A stretch of DNA of 57,013 bases from Loktanella fryxellensis. Its GTDB lineage: Bacteria > Pseudomonadota > Alphaproteobacteria > Rhodobacterales > Rhodobacteraceae. The stretch covers positions 1-57,013 of the forward strand of contig NZ_FOCI01000020.1 in the NCBI RefSeq assembly GCF_900110065.1, written 5' to 3'. Positions 24,836-34,226 of the stretch are shown here, piece by piece (position 1 is the stretch's first letter; each line of letters starts with the position of its first letter). The notes beneath the pieces were generated by a model. That model ran no database searches and was not told the origin of the DNA. It worked only from the letters and a program-made list of their open reading frames with translations. The position numbers were made by a program, and so were the translations under genes.

Positions 24836-26191
24836 ATGGACACCGCCGACATCCTGCAACGCCACGGTCTGTTCGACGCGCAGGTGCCGCGTTACACCAG
24901 CTATCCGCCAGCCAACCATTTCGTCGCGGGTGCCGGGCAACGGCATCAGGCGGACTGGCTGCGGGCGGTCCCACCGGGCACGGCGCTGTCGGTCTACGTG
25001 CACGTGCCGTTTTGCCGACGCCTGTGCCTGTTCTGTGCCTGCCGCACGCAAGGCACGTCCACCATGCGCCCGCTGAACGACTACGTGACGCATCTGACGC
25101 AGGAAATCGCCGCCGTCCGCCGCCACCTGCCCGACGACGTCCGCATGGGGCGGCTGCATCTGGGCGGCGGCACGCCGACGATTCTGCCGGTGCGGCTGAT
25201 GACGCGTCTGCTGGATGCCCTGGACGACGCCTTTGCAACCACCGACGATGCCGAATTCTCGGTCGAGATCGACCCCACCGACGCGGCACCGGAATTGCTC
25301 CACATGCTGGCCGCGCGCGGGCTGACCCGCGCCAGCATCGGCGTGCAGGATTTCGCGCCGCAGGTGCAGGCGGCGATCGGTCGGCCGCAATCGCTGGGCC
25401 AGACGCAGGAGGTGATCGACACGTTGCGCAGCGCCGGTGTCGCCGGGCTGAACATCGACCTGCTTTATGGGCTGCCGCATCAGACCGCTGACAGTTTCCG
25501 TGACACGCTGGCCCACGTGCGGGACATGGCGCCGGACCGGCTGGCGATCTACGGCTATGCCCATGTGCCCTGGATGTCCAAACGTCAGGTCTTGATCCCG
25601 ACTGCGGCACTTCCCGATGCCGCAGCGCGATGGGCACTGGCGCAGCAGGCCCACCGGACGATGACGCAGGCGGGCTATGCCGCCATCGGCATCGACCATT
25701 TCGCGCGCCCCGGCGACGGGTTGGCGCTGGCAGATGCGGCCGGCACCCTGCGGCGCAACTTTCAGGGCTATACCGATGATCCCTGTCCGACGCTGATCGG
25801 CTTTGGCGCGTCCGCGATCTCTCGGTTAGGTCAGGGCTACGTGCAGAATGCCGTCGCGACATCGGCCTGGACAGCCCGCACGCGCCCCGGCGGGCTGACC
25901 GGGCATCGCGGCTATGAACTGACCGGAGACGATGCGGTCATCGCGGCGATGATCGCCGATCTGATGTGCCGCTTCCGCCTCGATCTGGTCGGGCTGCGGG
26001 CGGCCCATTCCGATCACCACGCCTTGATCGCACGAACGGCCCGGATGCTGCTGAGTGACTTTCCGGATGTCTTCGGCGCAAGCGACGACGGGATATACAT
26101 GCACGCGGCGACACGACCGCTGGTCAGGATCGTGGCGCACCGCATCGATGCCCTGCGCAGCCCCGCGACCAGCTACTCCTCTGCCATCTGA
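24836..26191 (+). CDS. hemN: Oxygen-independent coproporphyrinogen III oxidase (HemN)
   Basis: 451 residues, the usual HemN length. The radical-SAM cluster motif is C-x3-C-x2-C-x-C at residues 60-69 (CRRLCLFCAC), preceded by YVHVPF. LHLGGGTPTIL and SVEIDPTDAAP are the SAM-binding GGTP and following segments, and the C-terminal HemN domain is complete. It decarboxylates coproporphyrinogen III without oxygen, supplying haem for cbb3 oxidase under microaerobic conditions. It is transcribed away from fnrL with a shared FNR box. Confidence 0.95.
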   Translation: MDTADILQRHGLFDAQVPRYTSYPPANHFVAGAGQRHQADWLRAVPPGTALSVYVHVPFCRRLCLFCACRTQGTSTMRPLNDYVTHLTQEIAAVRRHLPDDVRMGRLHLGGGTPTILPVRLMTRLLDALDDAFATTDDAEFSVEIDPTDAAPELLHMLAARGLTRASIGVQDFAPQVQAAIGRPQSLGQTQEVIDTLRSAGVAGLNIDLLYGLPHQTADSFRDTLAHVRDMAPDRLAIYGYAHVPWMSKRQVLIPTAALPDAAARWALAQQAHRTMTQAGYAAIGIDHFARPGDGLALADAAGTLRRNFQGYTDDPCPTLIGFGASAISRLGQGYVQNAVATSAWTARTRPGGLTGHRGYELTGDDAVIAAMIADLMCRFRLDLVGLRAAHSDHHALIARTARMLLSDFPDVFGASDDGIYMHAATRPLVRIVAHRIDALRSPATSYSSAI

Positions 26192-26320
26192 AAGCCCGCT
26201 GGTCGTCGCGGCGGCAGCCGGGGCAAGTTCACCGTCCGTTCATTCCTTGCAGATAGTCGTGATGGCGCCGCGGCCCGCATGGGCGGTCGGGGTCATTGAG
26301 CGGGATTGAAAGGGCCGGAT

Positions 26321-27376
26321 GTGCAGATCTGCGTTGTCGACGATGAACCGATCGCCCTCACCATCGTCAGGACGGTGCTGTCGCGCGACCTCGCTCACGA
26401 CGTCGCCTGCTTTTCCGATCCGATCGCGGCCCTTGACCATTGTGCCGTGAGCCCGTGCGACCTCGTGCTCATCGACTACCGCATGGGCAGCCTGAACGGG
26501 ATCGACATGGTGATCCGGTTGCGGTCCATGCCGGCCTATGCCCACGTGCCGGTGGTGATGCTCACGGCAGACGGAGACAGGGCCGTCCGCATCGCCGCAA
26601 TCGAAGCGGGCGTGACGGATTTTCTCAACAAACCCTTCGATCCGGACGAGTTGCGGATCCGGGTGCGCAACCTGCTGTCGTTGCGGCAGGCGCAACTGGC
26701 GTTGACCGACCGGGCGCGCACCCTGGACGCCGCCGTAAAGGACGCTGTGGCCAAACTCGCCGATCGGGAAGAGGAGCTGATCTGGCGTCTGTCCCGCGCG
26801 ATCGAAACGCGCGACGGATCGACCGGTCAGCACATCTCGCGCGTCGCTGCGGTGGCGGCGATCATCGCACGCAACCACGGGATGCCGCAGGATTATTGTC
26901 GCACCCTCTATCTGGCGACGCCGCTGCACGACACCGGCAAGATCGGGATCAGCGACGCCATCCTCAACAAGGCGGGTCGACTGACCGAGGCGGAGATGGC
27001 GCGCATCCGGCGACACACGGACATCGGCGCCAGCATACTGGAGGAGGGCGAAAGCGACCTGATCCGGATGGCCCATGAAATCGCCCTGTTCCATCATGAA
27101 AAATGGGACGGGACGGGGTATGGCACCGGATTGGCGGGCAATGCCATTCCGCTGTCGGGGCGCATCGTGGCCGTGGCCGACGTCTTCGATGCCCTGTGTT
27201 CGCCACGGGTCTACAAGGCCGCATGGCCGTTCGACACGGCTCTCGCAGAGATCCGGCGACAGAACGGCTACCACTTCGATCCCGCCTGCGTGGCGGCGTT
27301 CGAGGCCGGTCTGACCGAAATCCGCAGCATCTATGCGGCGCAATCCGACAATCCCCTCCCGCAACTCGCATCCTAG
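26321..27376 (+). CDS. HD-GYP response regulator (c-di-GMP phosphodiesterase type)
   Basis: 351 residues from the GTG start chosen because AAAGGG precedes it; an in-frame TTG five codons earlier is possible. The N-terminal receiver domain has acidic residues 7-8, phosphoacceptor Asp 52 (VLIDYRMG) and FLNKPF lysine near 103. The C-terminal HD-GYP domain has LHDTGKIG, then HHEKWDGTGYG and DVFDALCSPRVYK. The GYP tripeptide reads GYG here, a small departure. Family members hydrolyse cyclic di-GMP (RpfG type). It lies directly upstream of an exported protein and a hybrid kinase, its probable phosphodonor. Confidence 0.9.
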   Translation: MQICVVDDEPIALTIVRTVLSRDLAHDVACFSDPIAALDHCAVSPCDLVLIDYRMGSLNGIDMVIRLRSMPAYAHVPVVMLTADGDRAVRIAAIEAGVTDFLNKPFDPDELRIRVRNLLSLRQAQLALTDRARTLDAAVKDAVAKLADREEELIWRLSRAIETRDGSTGQHISRVAAVAAIIARNHGMPQDYCRTLYLATPLHDTGKIGISDAILNKAGRLTEAEMARIRRHTDIGASILEEGESDLIRMAHEIALFHHEKWDGTGYGTGLAGNAIPLSGRIVAVADVFDALCSPRVYKAAWPFDTALAEIRRQNGYHFDPACVAAFEAGLTEIRSIYAAQSDNPLPQLAS

Positions 27377-27387
27377 GATCGTTCACC

Positions 27388-27877
27388 ATGATGTCTCGCA
27401 TCCTTCTGGCCGTCTTTCTCTGTCTGCCGAGCATTCCCGCAACGGCGGCAGACCTGCCTTCGCCCACCGGTCCCGTGGTCCTGACCGTCACCGGACAGAT
27501 CGCGCACACCAATGCAGACGGCACCGCACAGTTCGATCAGGCGATGCTGGATGCCCTGCCCCAACGCACCACCACCGCGGTGACACCCTGGCTGGAAGGG
27601 TCCCATTCCTTCAGCGGTCCGCTCGGCTCTGCCCTGCTCGACGCGGTCGGTGCCGATGGCGCACGTCTGCGGGTCGTGGCCCTGAACGATTATGCGGCGG
27701 ACGTGCCGGCGCAGGATCTGCGTGACTTCGACGTCATCTTCGCGACCGCGATCGACGGTCAGGCGCTGACCGTCCGCGACAAGGGGCCCTTGTTCCTGAT
27801 CTATCCGTTCGACGAACGGCCCGAGTTGTTCAACGAAGTCTATTTCGGCCGCTCGGTCTGGCAGATCGTCCGGATCG

Positions 27878-27891
<14 letters not shown>
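27388..27891 (+). CDS. Exported molybdopterin-oxidoreductase-fold-like protein
   Basis: 167 residues. A cleavable signal peptide ends near ATAADLP. The mature part, with VLTVTGQIAHTNADGTAQFD, LEGSHSFSGPLGSALLDAVG and IFATAIDGQALTVRDKGPLFLIYPF, resembles the oxidoreductase molybdopterin-binding (SUOX-like) fold in reduced form. The cysteine that binds molybdenum in true enzymes is not seen at the expected position, so it is probably non-catalytic. It starts 12 bases after the HD-GYP gene and overlaps the hybrid kinase start by 14 bases. I infer a periplasmic ligand-binding partner for the kinase. Confidence 0.65.
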
Positions 27892-30091
<2,200 letters not shown>

Positions 30092-30138
30092 TGCACCGTG
30101 CCGCGCGCCCTGCGTCGTCGCCTGCCGCCGGATGGCAC

Positions 30139-30168
30139 CGGTCTGTCGGCCGGCCTTACCGACAACCG
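30139..30168 (+). terminator. Stem-loop after hybrid kinase
   Basis: Arms CGGT-TGTCGG and CCGACA-ACCG pair over ten bases with one bulged C and a nine-base loop, about 48 bases past the kinase stop. No T-run follows. The rest of the 292-bp gap to scpB shows no other feature. Confidence 0.35.
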
Positions 30169-30383
30169 CGTGACCACCTGCATGCCCCAATGCGTGCGCA
30201 ACCACGTGGCGTCGGCGCCCTCGGCACCGATTTGGAACGGATAGGCCCACGCGTTTCGTCCACCGGCCCGCCGCGTCAGCTGCGCAACTCCGACCATGGC
30301 TTACGGATGCCGGACAACCCGGCCTCGCAGGATGCGAACGGGTCCGCCCCGCTGGACTACACGCGGCATCGAACAGGCTGCTA

Positions 30384-30965
30384 TCAGGACACCTGACGCG
30401 ACCCGATCCCCGCGTTCTCCAGCCCATCGCGGTCGGGCAGGTCCTGCAGGCTCTCCAGTCCAAAGGCGGTCAGGAATGCGTCTGTCGTGACGTAAGTATG
30501 GGGCGCCCCGCGGCGCGGGCTGCGCGGGCCTGTGGCGATCAGGCCGCGGGCGTGCAGGCGTCCGATCAGGTCGCGGCTGATGTCCTTGCCGAAGATTTCC
30601 TTGAGGCCATCGCGGGTCAGTGGCTGGTGATAGGCGATGGCCGCCAGCACGGCGATATCGAAATCGCTCAGGTCGAAGACCTGATCGGCGACATTGGCCG
30701 CCGCGCGGATCGCAGGGGCGAACAAGGGCCGCGAGCGCAGCATCCAGCCGCCTGCAACCTGTGCGATTTCGAACGCGCGCCCGTCCAGATCGACGGCCAG
30801 ATCGGCTATCAGCAGATCGATGGAGGCCCCCTGCCCCACCACGCGGGCCAGATCGTCGCGCGGGACCGGCGTGGCGCTGGCGAACAACACCGCCTCGATC
30901 CGCAGCATCCACGTCCGCCAGCGCAGCGCGGGCGGCAGATCGGTCAACTCGCGGTCGAGGTCCAT
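30384..30965 (-). CDS. scpB: ScpB-like segregation and condensation protein
   Basis: 193 residues. Two winged-helix domains are recognisable: an N-terminal part with RIEAVLFASATPVPRDDLA, and a C-terminal part with FDIAVLAAIAYHQPLTRDGL and RGLIATGPRSPRRGAPHTYV, which match ScpB. ScpB dimers normally bind the kleisin ScpA in bacterial SMC complexes. Here no ScpA or SMC gene adjoins it. One base upstream is the stop of a DUF1403 gene, occupying the place where scpA usually stands. It is presumably a plasmid-borne paralogue distinct from the chromosomal copy. The C-terminus is full length. Confidence 0.88.
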   Translation of the reverse strand: MDLDRELTDLPPALRWRTWMLRIEAVLFASATPVPRDDLARVVGQGASIDLLIADLAVDLDGRAFEIAQVAGGWMLRSRPLFAPAIRAAANVADQVFDLSDFDIAVLAAIAYHQPLTRDGLKEIFGKDISRDLIGRLHARGLIATGPRSPRRGAPHTYVTTDAFLTAFGLESLQDLPDRDGLENAGIGSRQVS

Positions 30966-30966
30966 G

Positions 30967-31857
30967 TCAGAGGCCGTACAGGCGGAAGCTGTCCCGCCCG
31001 GTCAGTTCACGCACCGCGCCGAGGCTGACGAGCCGGTCGCACAGGCGGCGCGCGGCGCGGTCCGACATGAACCCCGTCAGCGCGCCCGGTGCCACGGCGT
31101 CGCGCGTTAGGAACAGCGCCACCGCCTGCCCCGCCGCCTTGGCGCGCAGGCGTGGCAGCGCGGCCTGCAACAGTTGCGCTTGCCGCGCCAGATCCGCAGC
31201 GTGCCGCAGCACCTGCGGCACGGCACGGGTCACCGCAAGATGACAGGCCATCTGCAGATCCGCACCCTGCGTTTGCAATGCCGCGCGCGTCAGACCCAGC
31301 GTCAGCAGCGGCACCAGATGCGTCCACCCCAGCGCGCGCGACAGGGCCGCGTCGGCCAGTATAAGGGCATCGGTCCGTCCTCGGGGGTCGTGCGCCAACG
31401 CCGCGTCCAGCAGCGCGGCGGCATGGGGAATAGGGGCCTTGCGGGCGGTAGCCATCGCCTGCGCGATCAGGGCCGCATCGCCACGCGGCAGGACACCGGC
31501 CAGCACCTGCGCGGACAGGGGTCGCGCCGCAACGCGGTGCCAGACCGTCGCCACCTCTCCCGCAGGGCCGGGCAGGTCGCCGGGACGCAGCAAATGCAGC
31601 GCGTCACGCAAGGCGGGTAATCGCTCGGGTCGGCCCATATGCGCTTTGCAGAGTTCTGCCGCCACAAGCGCAAGGCGGGCGCGCAGCACGGGTAAAGGCA
31701 CTGCGGGCATGGTCAGGACGTGATCAAGGTGCGCGAGAGCCCCCCCCGACATGAACGCAGCATCGGCGAGCGTGTCCTCCCGCTTGCCACGCAACCAGGG
31801 CGGGATGCACGGCGGATCGAAAGCTTCGGAAACGGGCATCGTCACGGGTGCAGTCAT
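30967..31857 (-). CDS. DUF1403 family protein
   Basis: 296 residues, mainly alpha-helical, rich in Ala, Leu and Arg, with no signal peptide or membrane segment. The N-terminal PPWLRGKREDTLADAAFMSG and the SGGALAHLDHVL stretch are what I recognise as the DUF1403 family. The C-terminal 60 residues, FMSDRAARRLCDRLVSLGAV followed by RELTGRDSFRLYGL, read like a small winged-helix fold of a replication-initiation or fragmentation type. Function is undescribed to my knowledge. It is one base upstream of scpB and divergent from a tyrosine recombinase, with a perfect palindrome between. This trio recurs on alphaproteobacterial plasmids as far as I recall. Confidence 0.8.
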   Translation of the reverse strand: MTAPVTMPVSEAFDPPCIPPWLRGKREDTLADAAFMSGGALAHLDHVLTMPAVPLPVLRARLALVAAELCKAHMGRPERLPALRDALHLLRPGDLPGPAGEVATVWHRVAARPLSAQVLAGVLPRGDAALIAQAMATARKAPIPHAAALLDAALAHDPRGRTDALILADAALSRALGWTHLVPLLTLGLTRAALQTQGADLQMACHLAVTRAVPQVLRHAADLARQAQLLQAALPRLRAKAAGQAVALFLTRDAVAPGALTGFMSDRAARRLCDRLVSLGAVRELTGRDSFRLYGL

Positions 31858-31933
31858 AGAAACGCGATAGCATTGCTCGGCGCTTTTTACCAGCCGTGCA
31901 CATCAAAAGCGCCGCAGCTTTAGCGTGAGTCAT

Positions 31934-31962
31934 ATGTCCGATAATCTTGCATTATCGGACAT
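31934..31962. repeat. Perfect 12-bp inverted repeat, dif-like, between DUF1403 and recombinase
   Basis: Arms ATGTCCGATAAT (31934-31945) and ATTATCGGACAT (31951-31962) are separated by CTTGC. The inner parts read ATAA and TTAT around a short spacer, as in dif/Xer core sites, where two recombinase-binding arms flank a 6-8-bp crossover. It is 76 bases upstream of the DUF1403 ATG and 22 bases before the recombinase ATG. It could be the recombinase's own crossover site, an operator for the divergent pair, or both. Confidence 0.7.
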
Positions 31963-31983
31963 TAATGGATTACACCTCCCCAC

Positions 31984-33039
31984 ATGACCAAAACTCCCGA
32001 TCTGCCCCCATCCGACGACCCAACCGACCCTCACACCGCCCTGCCCGGGCATATCGCGGGCTCCGCCCCGCTCGACCGTCTGGTGGACACTGCCCGCGCC
32101 TATTCGGCGGATGCGCTGTCGGACAACACGCGCGCCGCCTATGCGGCGGACTGGGCCGCCTTCGCACGCTGGTGCCGGATGCGGGGGGCGTCGCCCTTGC
32201 CGCCGTCACCGCAATTGGTGGGCCTCTACATCGCCGACCTCGCGGCACCGCAGGGTCGCGCCCCTGCCCTCTCCCCCGCCTCCATCGCGCGGCGGTTGTC
32301 GGGGCTGAGCTGGCATTACGCGCAGCGCGGACAGCCGCTGGACCGCAAGGACCGCCACATCGCCGCCGTCCTCGCGGGCATCCGTCGCCGTCATGCCCGC
32401 CCGCCGGTGCAGAAGGAGGCGATCCTGCCGGAAGACCTGATCGCCATGCTGGCCACACTGCCGCACGACCTGCGCGGCTTGCGCGACAGGGCGCTGCTGC
32501 TGATCGGCTTCGCCGGTGGCCTGCGCCGGTCAGAGATCACGGGCCTCGACCATGGCCGCGACGACACGCCGGACAGTCGCGGCTGGGTGCAGGTGCTGGA
32601 CGGCGGGTTGATCGTCACCCTGCAGGGCAAGACCGGCTGGCGCGAGGTCGAGATCGGGCGCGGCAGCGTCGACACCACCTGCCCTGTCCACGCGCTGCAA
32701 CGATGGCTGAATTTCGCGCGCATCGACTTCGGCCCGCTGTTCGTCGCCACCACCCGCGACGGGACACGCGCCACCGACCGGCGGTTGTCGGACAAGCATG
32801 TCGCCCGCCTGATCAAGACCTGCGTCAGGCACGCCGGCCTGCGGTCGGATCTGTCCGAGGCGGCACGCGTCGGCCTCTATTCCGGCCACTCGCTGCGGGC
32901 GGGCCTGGCCAGCAGCGCCGCGGTGGACGAGGCGCAACTGCAAAAGCACCTTGGCCACGCGAGTGCCGAGATGACGCGCCGCTATCAACGCCGCCGCGAC
33001 AGGTTCCGCGTGAACCTGACCAAGGCGGCGGGGCTGTAG
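31984..33039 (+). CDS. Tyrosine recombinase (XerC/D-like integrase)
   Basis: 351 residues. An N-terminal core-binding (SAM-like) domain covers about residues 30-135 (SDNTRAAYAADWAAFARWC). The catalytic domain has all active-site residues: Arg 181 in GGLRRSEI, Lys 216 in GKTGWREV, His 302 and Arg 305 in GHSLR, His 325 in HLGHAS and nucleophile Tyr 334 in TRRYQRR. It is therefore probably active in strand exchange. No ribosome-binding site is evident ahead of the ATG. No phage genes or attachment-site duplications were seen, so a role in resolving replicon multimers is more likely than in phage integration. Confidence 0.9.
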   Translation: MTKTPDLPPSDDPTDPHTALPGHIAGSAPLDRLVDTARAYSADALSDNTRAAYAADWAAFARWCRMRGASPLPPSPQLVGLYIADLAAPQGRAPALSPASIARRLSGLSWHYAQRGQPLDRKDRHIAAVLAGIRRRHARPPVQKEAILPEDLIAMLATLPHDLRGLRDRALLLIGFAGGLRRSEITGLDHGRDDTPDSRGWVQVLDGGLIVTLQGKTGWREVEIGRGSVDTTCPVHALQRWLNFARIDFGPLFVATTRDGTRATDRRLSDKHVARLIKTCVRHAGLRSDLSEAARVGLYSGHSLRAGLASSAAVDEAQLQKHLGHASAEMTRRYQRRRDRFRVNLTKAAGL

Positions 33040-33088
33040 GGCGGCATCGGATCGCACCGGGCCCGCCGTGTGCCCGGTGCGATCGCCG

Positions 33089-33610
33089 TCAGTGACCTGC
33101 GTGGGGGTCCGCTGCGCCGTCTTCGGTACTGCCGTGATCCATCGCGCCATGGTCCATCGGGGCGGCATCGTCGGCGGTGCGCGCCTCGACCGCGAATTCG
33201 ACCTCGACGTCGCCGGCCTGCTCGAACGTCAGCGTCGCGGGAAACCGCGTGCCATCGACCAGCGGCGCATCGAGGCCCATGAACATCACGTGATAGCCGC
33301 CGGGGGCGAAGGTCACCGTTTCGCCGGGCGCGATCTCCAGCACCGGCACCGGCTCCATCACGGCGACACCGTCGCGCATCAGGGACTGGTGCACCTCGAC
33401 CCGGGGAAAGTCGGCGGTGACGGCGACCAGACGGTCCGGCGTGTCGCCGCCGTTTGTGATGGTCATGTAGCCGCCGCCCGCGCGGGTCATCGGTGCCGTC
33501 TCGAAAGCATAGGGATGCGCGATGGACATCTCGCCCACGGTATAGTCGTGGGCCTGCGCGAAAGATGCGGTCAGGGTGAGGAGCGTCGCAGTCGTCAGGG
33601 TTTTCAGCAT
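33089..33610 (-). CDS. PCu(A)C-type periplasmic copper chaperone
   Basis: 173 residues. A signal peptide ends near SFAQAHD. The copper site is the H-x-M type: VEVHQSLMRDGVAVM and GGYHVMFMGL supply His and Met ligands in the DUF461/PCuAC pattern. The C-terminal tail is rich in His and Met (MDHGAMDHG and HAGH), a likely second copper-binding segment. Such proteins deliver Cu(I) to the CuA or CuB centres of terminal oxidases. The ATG was chosen as the start because it begins the signal peptide. It is transcribed after the small Cys/His protein gene, 81 bases upstream. Confidence 0.88.
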   Translation of the reverse strand: MLKTLTTATLLTLTASFAQAHDYTVGEMSIAHPYAFETAPMTRAGGGYMTITNGGDTPDRLVAVTADFPRVEVHQSLMRDGVAVMEPVPVLEIAPGETVTFAPGGYHVMFMGLDAPLVDGTRFPATLTFEQAGDVEVEFAVEARTADDAAPMDHGAMDHGSTEDGAADPHAGH

Positions 33611-33691
33611 GTCGGAGTGTTCCATGAAACAAGGGTCAACCCTGCGGCCCCGGGGGCTGCGCAAGGTGTGAAAGGATGCGATCGGTACGTC

Positions 33692-34078
33692 TCAGACGCC
33701 GGCGGGCGGTGCCCTGACTGGCGGCCCGGGGGGTGCACGGGTCACGACCACCGCCGGCACATCGCGTGGCGCGACGACGGGGCGCAGCAGCACCCACCAG
33801 GGTCCGGCGACCATCGCACCGGGCGCAACGGCGGCCACGGTGGTCAGGCAGGACGCGACGCAGTCCGCGTGGTGTCCCGCCGTGCCGTCGCCATCGGCGC
33901 ACAGATCGGCCACGGTGCCACCAAGCGCCAAAAGCGGCGCCATCAGCATCTCGGCCCGGATCATGTCGCCCGCCGCCTGCGCGCGCTGCACACCGCCGGT
34001 TGCGACCGACAGGGCCGCCAACAGGGCGAACAGCAACGACAGGCGTGAATGGCGCGATGCGGTCAACATGCGCTGCAT
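33692..34078 (-). CDS. Hypothetical exported Cys/His protein (DUF2946-like)
   Basis: 128 residues. The N-terminal 36 residues are a signal peptide or anchor (LLFALLAALSVATGGVQRAQ). The mature part has a Cys/His-containing segment, LCADGDG and HHADCVASC, possibly a metal site, and a Pro/Arg-rich C-terminus ending in VRAPP. The layout resembles DUF2946 proteins often found beside copper-handling genes. It precedes the PCuAC gene on the same strand, which fits a copper role. Function is unproven. Confidence 0.6.
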   Translation of the reverse strand: MQRMLTASRHSRLSLLFALLAALSVATGGVQRAQAAGDMIRAEMLMAPLLALGGTVADLCADGDGTAGHHADCVASCLTTVAAVAPGAMVAGPWWVLLRPVVAPRDVPAVVVTRAPPGPPVRAPPAGV

Positions 34079-34226
34079 CTAACGGCATCCGGTCCCGCGC
34101 GAAAGGTGACAATCCGCGCAACGCCCCGCCCATCGTCGCCCGTGCTGCCTCATCGGCTGGTCGCTGCCCCCGATCCGTCCTATCTGCTGGCCGACCCCCA
34201 GCGCCCCCGCCGCGAGGAGAGCCTTC

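Noticed and set aside
31984-33039. Prophage or integrative element marked by the tyrosine recombinase
   Set aside because: No phage, excisionase, tRNA attachment site or flanking direct repeats were seen. The neighbours are scpB and DUF1403.
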